Assembly (NCBI GenBank): GCA_963711675.1
Contig: CAVQFB010000004.1
Span: 372,001 to 436,000, forward strand
Origin: CAVQFB01 sp963711675
Lineage (GTDB): Bacteria; Acidobacteriota; Terriglobia; Terriglobales; Acidobacteriaceae
DNA length: 64,000 bases
Direction: 5' to 3'
Part shown: piece after piece, positions 17,810-26,531 of the stretch
Layout of the letters: each line of letters opens with the position of its first letter
Position numbering within the stretch: position 1 is the first letter of the stretch
Made by a program: the position numbers and the translations under genes
The notes under the pieces: generated by a model
What the model was told of the DNA's origin: nothing
Database searches by the model: none
What the model saw: the letters and a program-made list of their open reading frames with translations, nothing else

Positions 17810-18349
17810 ATGACTGTTGCTTTAACTCTGATTCTTGCGTCGCTAGTCAGCCTAGGGGTGTTGTTCTTTGCCGCTAGAGGTCGGTTTCCTCGCCGGAACG
17901 AAGTGGCCGATATCCGCGACCAGATCCGGTCGGTCGACCTCGAAGCCTTCCGCAACTTGATGAGTCCGGACGACGAGGAATTCCTGCGTACCCATCTGCC
18001 CCCAAGGCAGTTTCGCTCGGTTCAGCGAGCCCGCTTCATGGCCGCGGTGCAGTACGTGAACTGCGTGGCCGGCAATGCCGCCGTGCTGCTTCGCTTGGGT
18101 GAGTCAGCGCGCAGCAGTTCCGATGCTGCCGTCGTGGCAGCCGGTCAGGAGCTGGTGGACGCGGCTCTGCGTCTCCGCTTGTACTCACTCATGGTGGTGA
18201 TCAAACTGTACTTCGGAGTCGTGTTGCCCGGTGTGAGACTTTCTCCCGCGGCGATTGCCGACCGTTACCAGCACATGAGTGGACTCGTCGGGCGACTCAG
18301 CCGCATGCATTATCCCAGCCGGACTGCCCGCATTCCCGCATCTCTCTAG
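17810..18349 (+). CDS. Membrane-anchored protein of unknown function, paired with the upstream gene
   Basis: A 179-aa protein with one N-terminal membrane anchor (LTLILASLVSLGVLFFAARG), a basic stop-transfer stretch, and a mostly helical cytoplasmic or periplasmic domain. A second weaker hydrophobic stretch (LYSLMVVIKLYFGVVLPGV) lies near residue 130. Family not recognised. The start follows the previous stop by three bases, so co-translation with the seven-segment protein is likely and they may act in one complex. Confidence 0.62.
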   Translation: MTVALTLILASLVSLGVLFFAARGRFPRRNEVADIRDQIRSVDLEAFRNLMSPDDEEFLRTHLPPRQFRSVQRARFMAAVQYVNCVAGNAAVLLRLGESARSSSDAAVVAAGQELVDAALRLRLYSLMVVIKLYFGVVLPGVRLSPAAIADRYQHMSGLVGRLSRMHYPSRTARIPASL

Positions 18350-18362
18350 TTTGGTCGTAATC

Positions 18363-19415
18363 TCAGTGCGTGAATGACACGTTCAGCCCCGTGCTGAGGA
18401 TGATGTCGTTCTGCTTCTTTCCGGCGGGCGGGTTGGTTACATACACGTCCGCGAAGGTGTTCTGCCACCCCAGCCATTTGCTGATCTTCGTCACTGTGCC
18501 GAAGTCGAAGGTGGCACGGTACTCGCCGGTATCGCTCAGGTCAGGGAAGAAATAGAGCTTTTGGGTAATGACCGTGTTGGCGCGGATCTTGTGCATGAAT
18601 TCTTCGCCTATCTGCGCCGCAGAGAAGTTGCGTGTGAAGAGCGAATACTTTTCGTGGGTGTAGTTCACACCACCCAGCAGATCAAGAGTCGTGGAATCCC
18701 GTTTGATGACGTGCGCGCCAAGGCCACCGCCAAACACCGAACGGAGATCAAGGGTCTGCAGCGCGTCAGTCATGAAGTCGGCGTTCACGAACGCGAACAG
18801 CTTCGGCGTCAAGTCATGGTCGTAGCGTGCTCCGCCCTGGACGGTGTTGGCGGTCGTGCTGGGAACCGCTCCCGCAGCGTCGTTACTGGCATACACCGCG
18901 TTCGAATAGAGACCAAGTTTGTCGTGGAGGCCCGTGCGAGCTGCGGTGAACGCCAATGCAAGACTCTTCGTCTGGCTGTTCCCGCGGGTGGTCGCAAATC
19001 CTACATTGGCGCCTCCATTCCAGCCTTGAAGAAGCCCGGGATGCTGCGACAACTTAAACGATTTCTGTTCCGCATCATTGCGCATGGCCACTACGGTCTC
19101 TTTGGGCACTTCCACCGTACCTGTGGTCTTGGTCGCGACTTCAAACTTGCCGTCTGAGGTGGTCACGGGTCCGACGACGGTTTTGCCGTCTTTCATGCCC
19201 ACATGCAAGTCCTGGGTAGAAGTGACACTGTCGACGGCATCCCACTGCACTGTGACCTCGCCTTCAAAATCGGTCTTGATCACCACATTCTTGCCGTCGG
19301 ACTTCTCGATGTGGCCACTCAGGCGATCGCCGTTCTTGAGGGTAAGCTGGTCAGCGAAAAGGTGAGTGGAGAGAAAGAAGAGCACTACTACAAAGAAGCG
19401 TTGCGAACGCGGCAC
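18363..19415 (-). CDS. DUF481-family outer-membrane protein
   Basis: GTG 19415 has GGGAGG six bases upstream. The 350-aa product has a signal peptide (RFFVVVLFFLSTHLFA), an N-terminal beta domain with two repeats of the kind LTLKNGDRLSGHIEKSDGK and VGMKDGKTVVGPVTTSDGK, and a C-terminal DUF481 beta-barrel that starts near WNGGANVGFATTRGNSQTKS, with alternating strands (GARYDHDLTPKLFAFVNADF). DUF481 proteins are salt-induced or outer-membrane barrel proteins of unclear function. It stands alone. Confidence 0.82.
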   Translation of the reverse strand: MPRSQRFFVVVLFFLSTHLFADQLTLKNGDRLSGHIEKSDGKNVVIKTDFEGEVTVQWDAVDSVTSTQDLHVGMKDGKTVVGPVTTSDGKFEVATKTTGTVEVPKETVVAMRNDAEQKSFKLSQHPGLLQGWNGGANVGFATTRGNSQTKSLALAFTAARTGLHDKLGLYSNAVYASNDAAGAVPSTTANTVQGGARYDHDLTPKLFAFVNADFMTDALQTLDLRSVFGGGLGAHVIKRDSTTLDLLGGVNYTHEKYSLFTRNFSAAQIGEEFMHKIRANTVITQKLYFFPDLSDTGEYRATFDFGTVTKISKWLGWQNTFADVYVTNPPAGKKQNDIILSTGLNVSFTH

Positions 19416-19530
19416 GGAATCCTCCCTTAAAAAACAACCAACGAATTTTCCTCAATCACGCGGGCCCAGTTTCTTGGAATGGTTTACTGCGACGATGGCG
19501 CATCTTTCTGGCAGACGAATGCCGGTTACC

Positions 19531-20937
19531 TCAATGTGAGTTCTTGGCCAGACTCTTCACCAGTTCGTACAAGAACGTCTGGCCCTCATAGAAGGATTGG
19601 ACACTCATCCTTTCGTCGCGCCCGTGAAAGCGGATGTCATCGCGGTCCATGAAGAACCCCTGGATGCCGTAAGTCGGAATCCCGGCGGTGCGCAAATATC
19701 GCCCATCCGTGGCGCCCATGACCATGGTGGGTACGACCGGTACTCCTGGCCACTGAGATTCGGTGGCGCGTTTCACGGCGTTCAGGACATCGGGGCGCAT
19801 CGCGGAGGCTGGTCCCTTACCCGGTTCGCCGCCCTCGATCGTGATGGAAACCTGATCATCTGCCACCACTTTTTGCAGCGTGCTCTGCACGTATTCCACC
19901 GAGTCCTCGGGCAAAACACGGCAGTTAACGTTGGCGGCCGCGAGCTGTGGCAATGCGTTCGCGGCGTGACCACCTTCCAGTTGCGTGGCGACACAAGTCG
20001 TCCGCAGTGTGGCATTCCAGGCAGGCGTAGCGGCGGCGACTTTCTCCATCGCTGCGTGAGAGCCTTGGGCAACTTGCGCAAGCTCTGCACTGATCGGCCC
20101 GGTCTCGATCTTTGCCATCTGCCCGAAATAGGCGGCGGTTACCTCATTGGTTTTCAGCGGGAAGCCGAATTTTGAAAGCCGCTCCAGAGCACCCGCGAGA
20201 TGATAGATCGCGTTATCCGGCACCGGAAGCGAGCTGTGTCCACCCTTGTTGCGGACCTCAAAGCGGAAATTGATCACATACTTCTCGCTGACCTGGAGGT
20301 CGTTCGATATCTTCTTTCCGCCCGCAGATTCGCCCCAACCGCCCTCGTTCAGCGCCAGCTCCGCATCGATCAGATCACGATGGTTCTTGATGAGCCAGTC
20401 AATCCCGTTAAAAGGGCCGCCGCCCTCTTCGTCCGCGGTCAGCGCGACGATGATGTCCCGGTCCGGCTTGAATCCCTCACGCTTGTACCGGATCAGGTTG
20501 GCGATCCAGACCGCCGCCTGCGCTTTGTCATCGCCGGTGCCGCGACCATAGAAGAAGCCATCCTTCTCGATGAATTGGAAGGGGTCCGTGCTCCAGTCTT
20601 CGCGCCGGGCCTCAACCACATCTTCGTGGGCGAGGAGAAGGATCGGCTTGGCCGCTCCGGTGCCGTGGTAACGCACCACGAGGTTCGCTTTCTTCGGATT
20701 TGCCCCGCCGACAAAAATATCGGAATCGGGGAATCCCGCAGCTTTCAAACGGGCGGCAGCCGCTTCAGCGACCGGAGTTGTCGAGCCAGTGGTAAAGCCA
20801 GATTGGATTTCAACAAATTGCTTGTAGATGTCGTGAGCAAGCTGCATGTCCGCCTGTGGCGGCATGGTCTGGGCGCCGAGCGTGAGCGCGCAGAAAAGCA
20901 GAACGGGAAGTTGTCGGAGCATTTGGCATTTTTCCAT
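19531..20937 (-). CDS. Secreted M20-family metallopeptidase
   Basis: Start taken at ATG 20937 or, five codons in, ATG 20922; the signal peptide is MLRQLPVLLFCALTLGAQT. The ~460-aa product has the two-zinc M20 layout: first His in LLLAHEDVVEA, bridging Asp in GRGTGDDKAQAAVW, catalytic Glu-Glu in LTADEEGGG, a dimerisation domain around NKGGHSSLPVPDNAIYH, and the last His in FHGRDERMSV. The family includes aminoacylases, carboxypeptidases and dipeptidases. The periplasmic location suggests use of external peptides or acyl-amino acids. Confidence 0.86.
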   Translation of the reverse strand: MEKCQMLRQLPVLLFCALTLGAQTMPPQADMQLAHDIYKQFVEIQSGFTTGSTTPVAEAAAARLKAAGFPDSDIFVGGANPKKANLVVRYHGTGAAKPILLLAHEDVVEARREDWSTDPFQFIEKDGFFYGRGTGDDKAQAAVWIANLIRYKREGFKPDRDIIVALTADEEGGGPFNGIDWLIKNHRDLIDAELALNEGGWGESAGGKKISNDLQVSEKYVINFRFEVRNKGGHSSLPVPDNAIYHLAGALERLSKFGFPLKTNEVTAAYFGQMAKIETGPISAELAQVAQGSHAAMEKVAAATPAWNATLRTTCVATQLEGGHAANALPQLAAANVNCRVLPEDSVEYVQSTLQKVVADDQVSITIEGGEPGKGPASAMRPDVLNAVKRATESQWPGVPVVPTMVMGATDGRYLRTAGIPTYGIQGFFMDRDDIRFHGRDERMSVQSFYEGQTFLYELVKSLAKNSH

Positions 20938-21094
20938 GATGCGCCTTTTGGCGCAACTTATGCCTGCTCCATACTCGGGCGACAATCCTGCTGAATGGAT
21001 GGGTATCGCGATTGATGGATTGGGTACAGATTCAGCTTCGACACTGCTTAGCAGAGAGGTTGTGGAAGACAGATTTTCCGAACGAGCAGCGCCT

Positions 21095-21292
21095 TTAGCT
21101 CTTGGTTTCCGTGGTTGTCGATGGCGGCGTCTTGGCCTCTTCGGTCGGATGGTCCTTCATGCCGTCCTTGAGCGCACGGATACCTTCACCCAGACCTTTG
21201 CCCAATTCGGGCAGCTTCTTCGGACCAAACACGAGAAGCGCAATAAAGAAAATGACCAGCAGGTGCATGGGTTGGAATAAGCCTTCAAACAT
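21095..21292 (-). CDS. tatA: Sec-independent protein translocase TatA/E
   Basis: A 65-aa protein of classic TatA shape: one N-terminal membrane helix (MHLLVIFFIALLVFG), the FGPKKLPELGKGLGEGIRAL amphipathic helix and a polar Thr/Glu-rich tail. TatA oligomers form the pore through which folded twin-arginine proteins cross the inner membrane; the flavoprotein at 398-1669 in this window is a likely client. GGAGG precedes ATG 21292. No tatB or tatC is adjacent. Confidence 0.92.
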   Translation of the reverse strand: MFEGLFQPMHLLVIFFIALLVFGPKKLPELGKGLGEGIRALKDGMKDHPTEEAKTPPSTTTETKS

Positions 21293-21556
21293 GAGGAACC
21301 TCCCGGATGATCCGGCGCGTACAACACAACGTTACCAAGCTCGGACCGCTCAGTCAAATATTCCTGCGAACGCGACGCCACCTATGTAATTGACCGACAG
21401 CTACTTGCCTAATCTGCTCAAACACGGGTCCCGAGCCAAAGTAGCGTTTTTCGCGGTTAAGTCATTACTTCCGTGACCTTCCGAACATTACCGGTCCGCT
21501 TTATGTTGCCAGAATAGCCGCGTGGAGGCAGGCACTGCCACGCGGAAGGAGTTGTC

Positions 21557-23014
21557 TTGAAGCGTACGCGGTTGGCACTCATTCTTCTGGTGACGGCAAT
21601 CATTCTTGCGACGCAAGCCCAGTCCCAGGTCAAGCCCTTGAACAGTACGCAAGTGATTGCTTGGCTGGCAGGGGGAGTCTCAAACAATCGCCTCATTCGC
21701 CTGGTAAAGGAAAACGGCACCGATTTTGCCCTCACCCCTGAATACGGGAGCTATCTGAAAGCCGCGGGCGGCAACCCTGCCCTGATCCAAGCACTTCAGA
21801 TGGCGGGCAAAAAGGCTCCGGCTAAGTCTTCACAGTGTTCTCCACTTCTCATAAAGGCAGCGGAATTCGCCAAAGGAAGGCAATTCGAAAAGGCAGAGAA
21901 CCAGCTGCGAGAGCTGCTGCAATCAGACTCACAGAATCCCGCGTTGCACTTCGCGCTGGGGTATGCCTTACAGAAACAGGATCGCTGGGATGACGCGTTC
22001 GAGGAACTCACCCAATCGGCACAACTGCTGCCGGGCTTTCCCGAGACCCACAACCAGCTGGCCTATCTCTTCTTCCTCTCGGGCGACGGAGACAATGCCA
22101 TCGCCGAAGCGCGCACCGCCCTCAGTCTTGATCCCGCCAATGCAGAGGCCTACCGGCGGTTGGGGCTAGGGCTATACAGCACGGGCCAGTATGACGCTGC
22201 GATGCATGCCTACGAGGAGTCCCTGGCACGTGAACCCGAGAACGCCGACGCATACTACGACATCGGAATCACATTGCAGGACAAGGGCGACCTGCACGGC
22301 GCTGCCACAGCCTACCGGCGGGCTCTCACTCTGAATCCGTCCTCCTGGGAGACTCACAGCAACCTCGGAATCGTCTTGCACGACCAGGGAAAGCTGGACG
22401 ACGCCATCGCCGAATATCGCGAAGCCAAACGCCTCGCTCCGCAAGAGGAGTCTGTACGCAGTAACCTCGGCAATACGTTCTGCGACAAGGGTGACTACGA
22501 TGCGGCCATTACCGAGCTACGAGGGCTGTATCAGATGGCTCCGGCGTGGGCCAATGGACACGGCTGCCTGGCCAAAGCTTTCATGGCGAAGCATGAATAC
22601 GCCGCCGCCGTCTCCGAGTTGCGATTGGCGGTGCAGCACAATCCTACCGGGTCGAACGAACACCGCATTCTCGGACAGGCCTTGCTGTTGGTCGGAAAAG
22701 ATGACGAGGCCTTGAACGAACTGCAGACCGCCGTTTCGCTGAATCCCGATTCCGATCTGGCCCACCACTTCCTGGGAACTGCTCTTTTTGAAGCCCAGAA
22801 GTTCGAGGCTGCCGAGAAGGAATTCCGTCAGGCTGTGAACCTGAAACCGACGGCAGACAACCACTATTCGCTGGCCGCCTGCCTGATGACTCTGAATCGC
22901 TACGACGAGGCACTGGCGGAACTGGAGACTGCTTCTCATCTGGACCCGAGCGACACCCTCTATCGGGCGCGCAAGGAAGAGTTGTTGAGGCTGATGAGGA
23001 CGCGCGAACAGTAG
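21557..23014 (+). CDS. Secreted tetratricopeptide-repeat protein
   Basis: Initiates at TTG 21557, with AAGGAG seven bases before it. The 485-aa product has a signal peptide (LALILLVTAIILATQAQSQ), a short domain resembling the helical segment often before acidobacterial TPR proteins (IAWLAGGVSNNRLIRLVKE), and about ten TPR units from residue ~95 to the end, for example ADAYYDIGITLQDKGDLHG and ETHSNLGIVLHDQGKLDDA. TPRs form a scaffold for protein binding; no catalytic domain is present. Partner unknown. Confidence 0.85.
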   Translation: MKRTRLALILLVTAIILATQAQSQVKPLNSTQVIAWLAGGVSNNRLIRLVKENGTDFALTPEYGSYLKAAGGNPALIQALQMAGKKAPAKSSQCSPLLIKAAEFAKGRQFEKAENQLRELLQSDSQNPALHFALGYALQKQDRWDDAFEELTQSAQLLPGFPETHNQLAYLFFLSGDGDNAIAEARTALSLDPANAEAYRRLGLGLYSTGQYDAAMHAYEESLAREPENADAYYDIGITLQDKGDLHGAATAYRRALTLNPSSWETHSNLGIVLHDQGKLDDAIAEYREAKRLAPQEESVRSNLGNTFCDKGDYDAAITELRGLYQMAPAWANGHGCLAKAFMAKHEYAAAVSELRLAVQHNPTGSNEHRILGQALLLVGKDDEALNELQTAVSLNPDSDLAHHFLGTALFEAQKFEAAEKEFRQAVNLKPTADNHYSLAACLMTLNRYDEALAELETASHLDPSDTLYRARKEELLRLMRTREQ

Positions 23015-23161
23015 GCGGTCGCGTCTGGCGTTTCAGCTGCAGTGCAACCGGTAACGTGAGCGGACATGTACCGTCGTGCGTCGGCAAGCGTCGAGGCCGA
23101 CCCTAGAATGAGTGCAAGCACAGGATCAGAAAGTCTTTAAAGCCAGCCCAGGGAGCAGGAT

Positions 23162-23827
23162 ATGGAGTCGACCAGAACAATGAATCCTTCCAGCGGACAA
23201 ACGATATCGCAAGCGGTTTTACCTGCCGGCAGAGACGTACAGCGGACAGCGCAATCGGCAATCGGCAATATTGCCGAAAGAACGGGCACGCCCACACCGA
23301 AATCCGGCTATGGGTTGCCGTGCGCAAAGTGCCGCAAATATTACGCGGCTGATTTGCCGTCATGCCCGATCTGCCATTCGACGCAGCGGGTTTCTCCCAT
23401 CGAGACTCCAGCGAGAACAATCCGGCCTTCGACTGAGCCCCCGGTGGATCCTGTCGCTCTCGAAGAGGAACGCGAGCGCTTCCTTCGCGACTTCAAGTCC
23501 CACGTTCTCAGCGCTTCACTCGAGATCAATACCACGACCACGTCCCCGCAGCAGTGCCGCCTTACGGCGAATCACGCCGGCAGCGACGAACCCGCGACCA
23601 TCTGCCAGTGCTGCTACAACCACCTGCAGGAGCGTGCCGACCTGATGGAAGGCGCACTGCATATGGACCTGCGCGAGGCCACCCAGATTATTTACGACGC
23701 TGTCTGGTCGGACTCCTCGGACCCGAGCAAAACCTACCAGAACGCGGCCCAGGCTCTGCTTACGGAGATGCGCAACCGCGCCGGAATCGCGCTCGTGCTG
23801 GGTCCTTTGCAAACCCTGCCGCACTAA
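23162..23827 (+). CDS. Zinc-ribbon-like protein of unknown function
   Basis: A 221-aa soluble protein. A four-cysteine knuckle, CAKC ... CPIC, lies around residues 53-71, and a further cluster, CQCC, near residue 147, so it likely binds zinc. The rest is helical with a Thr/Pro-rich linker. GGAG precedes ATG 23162. I do not recognise the family; it has the look of an Acidobacteriota-specific conserved protein. No operon partner. Confidence 0.6.
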   Translation: MESTRTMNPSSGQTISQAVLPAGRDVQRTAQSAIGNIAERTGTPTPKSGYGLPCAKCRKYYAADLPSCPICHSTQRVSPIETPARTIRPSTEPPVDPVALEEERERFLRDFKSHVLSASLEINTTTTSPQQCRLTANHAGSDEPATICQCCYNHLQERADLMEGALHMDLREATQIIYDAVWSDSSDPSKTYQNAAQALLTEMRNRAGIALVLGPLQTLPH

Positions 23828-23837
23828 GCCCTCGGGC

Positions 23838-24347
23838 CTATTGCGTTTTGATGCTGACCCACTTCTTGCCAGCGTACAGCCGGTAGCCGCCGCTATCTTC
23901 CACGATCTTCAGCGGAACCGGACGCTTCAGGTTGTCGTCCGTGCTTGCGTCGACCGAGAAGAGATCATTGGCGCCAACGTCCATAACCAGAAACTTCCCG
24001 TCTTTGCTGAAGCCGAATCCGTATTCGCCCGGACCCAGGCTCTTGCCGCCGATATCCAACTTCACCTCGGTAATCAGCAATCCCTGGTATTTCTGGGCGA
24101 CATCCGCCGCGTAACCTGAGGTGTCAACAAATCCCGCCAGAACCAGTTTTCCGTCCGGGGTAGCGCGAATGCCGGCCGAATTTCGCAACTGCACCGGTGC
24201 TGACTGGCCACGGAAAAAGTAGTCCTTGGGAACTACCTTCTTGACGTCGTCGCTGTTGAGTACTCCTGGTTTCGCTTGCTGGGCAGCCGCTGCGGAAACC
24301 AGAAGGGCGGTCAGAAGGATTGGTGCAATAAGGCGGAAGGATCTCAT
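23838..24347 (-). CDS. Secreted protein of unknown function
   Basis: Start placed at the second of two Met codons (24347), since AGGAG is too close to the first (24353). The 169-aa product has a signal peptide (RLIAPILLTALLVSAAAAQQ) and a small, mainly beta mature domain with motifs such as RATPDGKLVLAGFVD and GEYGFGFSKDGKFLVMDVG. It has no enzyme signature that I recognise. Convergent with the zinc-ribbon gene, with only ~10 bp between stops. Confidence 0.62.
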   Translation of the reverse strand: MRSFRLIAPILLTALLVSAAAAQQAKPGVLNSDDVKKVVPKDYFFRGQSAPVQLRNSAGIRATPDGKLVLAGFVDTSGYAADVAQKYQGLLITEVKLDIGGKSLGPGEYGFGFSKDGKFLVMDVGANDLFSVDASTDDNLKRPVPLKIVEDSGGYRLYAGKKWVSIKTQ

Positions 24348-24482
24348 TCGCATCTCCTGTTATCTATTTCTAGAGTGGTGTTCTGGGAAGCTCACAATTT
24401 ACGCTTTTGTGGGAGACAGGCGCAAGGACGAGATCACAACGCCATGTGAGGTTGCCAAGGTGCGTTGTCTTTAGGCGGATAG

Positions 24483-25187
24483 CTATTGCTGCTTCGCTTG
24501 CGCAAAACGCATCCGGCCAAATGCGCTCGGGACATGGAAGTTCGGTTCAGGCGTGTTGGTCGGCTGCCACGCGGAATAGAAACGGGGCTCTTTTTTGCCT
24601 TCGACGCGAAAGAAGTTAGCCCGCCAGACAGCAGCAGGATCGAAGTGACTGGTTAAGGCCTTGATCGGAACCGCGATTTCGGCAGACCAGGTGTGAGACT
24701 GCGCATCCAGCCATACGGAACGCTTCATTCCGCTTTTCAGATCCTCAAGCGGGCCCGGAGAAATGTCGAGATCAATCCAGAGTCCGTTGGGGCTGACTTC
24801 AAACTCCTTATAAAATCGCGGTCGCGCCGGGTCCGGCTGGAGAAATACCTCCGCGACGTCACGATCCCAAAGACGATCGCGGCGTCCGTCAGGATCCGAA
24901 TCGTCAAACACAAAGAGCTCTCGATAGCGGCATTCGAATCTCATGTAAAAAGTGACTGGGGTCCATAAGAGACGCACAGTCGTCTGTCGCTCCGGATCTT
25001 CATTGTTCCCCTGCCAGTCCGCGCAGAAAGTAACGGGGTTTGCAGTTTGCCACTCCGGAACTGGATGCTGCGCGTCTAGACGAATCTCGTGCGAGATTCC
25101 GGCGGCGACAATCTCTGAACTGTCCGGCGAACAGCGCGACTTTGGAGAGTCTTGGCTCATCATAAGTACCGAGAAGAAGACCACCAT
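24483..25187 (-). CDS. Carbohydrate-binding family 9-like domain protein
   Basis: A 234-aa protein that is almost entirely a DOMON/CBM9-like beta sandwich: VTFCADWQGNNEDPERQTTV, LLWTPVTFYMRFECRYREL, DRLWDRDVAEVFLQPD, and YKEFEVSPNGLWIDLDIS fit the 'CBM9_1-like' pattern seen in extracellular proteins. The ATG at 25187 gives only a short hydrophobic N-terminus. The frame stays open upstream to a CTG with GGAGG before it, which would add ~9 residues and improve the signal peptide. Probably secreted and sugar- or heme-binding; no partner gene nearby. Confidence 0.65.
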   Translation of the reverse strand: MVVFFSVLMMSQDSPKSRCSPDSSEIVAAGISHEIRLDAQHPVPEWQTANPVTFCADWQGNNEDPERQTTVRLLWTPVTFYMRFECRYRELFVFDDSDPDGRRDRLWDRDVAEVFLQPDPARPRFYKEFEVSPNGLWIDLDISPGPLEDLKSGMKRSVWLDAQSHTWSAEIAVPIKALTSHFDPAAVWRANFFRVEGKKEPRFYSAWQPTNTPEPNFHVPSAFGRMRFAQAKQQ

Positions 25188-25355
25188 CAGGCCGAATCCA
25201 AGTTTAGCCGTCAGACAATCCTCCGGATGGCTGGAACATGGAGTCCATCATCGCACAGCCAAATTGCAACGAAGCAAGACCCAATTCCACAATTTCGGTT
25301 TGGCCGCAAGAACTGGATAGCTCACCAGGCCGCCGGTTCTTAGACTGTCCTCACT

Positions 25356-26240
25356 ATGACAACCAATGCGATACTCAACCAGGAAATCGAGATGCCTAGG
25401 GCGACGGCCACAGCCACTTCCGACGAGCACAGATGGCAGGCGGTTCTGGCACGGGACGCGAGCCAGGACGGAGCCTTCGTGTTTGCGGTGTCATCTACCG
25501 GCGTTTTCTGTCGCCCGTCGTGCCCATCGAAGCGGCCAAGGCGCGAGAACGTAGCTTTCTTTCCACTTCCCGAGCAGGCGGAAAAGGCCGGTTATCGCGC
25601 TTGCCTGCGGTGCCGCCCAAAATCAGCGGGTGCCAATACTCAAGCGGACCTGGTGAAGTCGGTTTGCCGCTATATCGAACATCACCTCGACGAGCCAGTC
25701 ACTCTTGCGCGACTGGCAAAGACTTTTCATCGCAGTCCGTTCCACTTGCAGCGGACGTTCAAGGGCGTGCTGGGCGTTACTCCCCGCGCTTACGCCGATT
25801 CTTGCCGGCTCACTTCGCTGAAACGCAACTTACAGGCTGGACACAGTGTGACTCGCGCCATGTATGACGCGGGCTACAGCTCGAGTAGTCGCCTCTACGA
25901 ACGGACGGCTTCGCAGCTGGGAATGACTCCCGACAAGTACCGCCGCGGTGCGGTGGCGGCGTCGATACGCTACACGTTTGCGAGTTCTCCCCTCGGGCGC
26001 ATGTTGGTTGCCGCGACTGACAAAGGTATTTGTGCGATCCAGTTCGCCGATTCCGACGACGAACTGCAGGAAGGATTGAAGCACGAGTTCCCCTTCGCCT
26101 CTCGCAAACGGGACGACGGCGCGATGCAAAAATGGACTGAAGCGCTCTTGCAGCAAATGAAGGGACACAAGCTGCAACACGTCACTGCCGTTGGACATCA
26201 GGGCGACGGCATTTCAGCGTCGCGTGTGGTCGCACCTTAA
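25356..26240 (+). CDS. ada: Ada N-terminal and AraC domains (first piece of a frameshifted gene)
   Basis: The bifunctional Ada regulator/repair protein. Residues ~27-90 form the zinc domain with Cys52, Cys56, Cys83 and Cys86 (FCRPSCPSKRP, CLRCRP). Cys52 is the expected acceptor of methyl groups from DNA phosphotriesters. Residues ~97-195 are an AraC-type helix-turn-helix. The O6-methylguanine methyltransferase domain begins near YTFASSPLGRMLVA but the frame breaks after LQHVT (about 26187) and ends with an out-of-frame tail. The rest of the domain is in the next frame (26191-26460). Methylated Ada activates its own and other repair genes. Confidence 0.83.
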   Translation: MTTNAILNQEIEMPRATATATSDEHRWQAVLARDASQDGAFVFAVSSTGVFCRPSCPSKRPRRENVAFFPLPEQAEKAGYRACLRCRPKSAGANTQADLVKSVCRYIEHHLDEPVTLARLAKTFHRSPFHLQRTFKGVLGVTPRAYADSCRLTSLKRNLQAGHSVTRAMYDAGYSSSSRLYERTASQLGMTPDKYRRGAVAASIRYTFASSPLGRMLVAATDKGICAIQFADSDDELQEGLKHEFPFASRKRDDGAMQKWTEALLQQMKGHKLQHVTAVGHQGDGISASRVVAP

Positions 26241-26460
26241 GTCGATTCCCTTTGGCGCCACGCGGTCGTATCAGCAGATTGCCAAGGCGATCGGTCAGCC
26301 TACAGCCAGTCGAGCCGTGGCTCGTGCCTGTGCCACTAACCCAGTAGCGGTTGCGATCCCGTGCCATCGCGTCGTTCGCACCACGGGAGAAATGGGTGGC
26401 TATCGCTGGGGAATCGAGCGGAAAGAGGCCCTTCTGGAAATGGAGCAGCAGGGAAGATGA
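26191..26460 (+). CDS. ada: Ada O6-alkylguanine-DNA methyltransferase domain (second piece)
   Basis: Continues the Ada protein in another frame: DIRATAFQRRVWSHLKSIPF, then the methyltransferase core with the acceptor cysteine in PVAVAIPCHRVV, and GGYRWGIERKEALLEME at the end. It has no initiation signal of its own, and coding similarity begins exactly where the first piece fails. One deleted base (or two inserted) between LQHVT and PLDIRATAF would restore a full-length Ada of about 365 aa. If the break is real, the strain lacks this repair domain. Confidence 0.82.
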   Translation: MDIRATAFQRRVWSHLKSIPFGATRSYQQIAKAIGQPTASRAVARACATNPVAVAIPCHRVVRTTGEMGGYRWGIERKEALLEMEQQGR

Positions 26461-26481
26461 TCGTCCGCAAAGGCAGCTAAC

Positions 26482-26530
26482 GCGTAGGGGCGGGTGCCCC
26501 CCCGCCCGGCGGAGCGCAGCTCCGCAGAAT
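26482..26530. repeat. G+C-rich palindromic segment between convergent genes
   Basis: Two adjacent hairpins: GGGCGGG...CCCGCCC, then GCGGAGC GCA GCTCCGC. They lie between the Ada stop and the stop of the convergent hydrolase gene. They could serve as a bidirectional terminator or be an interspersed palindromic repeat; no T-tract is present. Confidence 0.45.
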
Positions 26531-26531
26531 C

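Noticed and set aside
19597..20994. Two long plus-strand frames
   Set aside because: Antisense to the M20 peptidase, which has full catalytic motifs.
23066..23080. ACCGTCGTGCG, also present near the operator at 15493
   Set aside because: Not palindromic and only two occurrences noticed; no support for a shared regulatory site.
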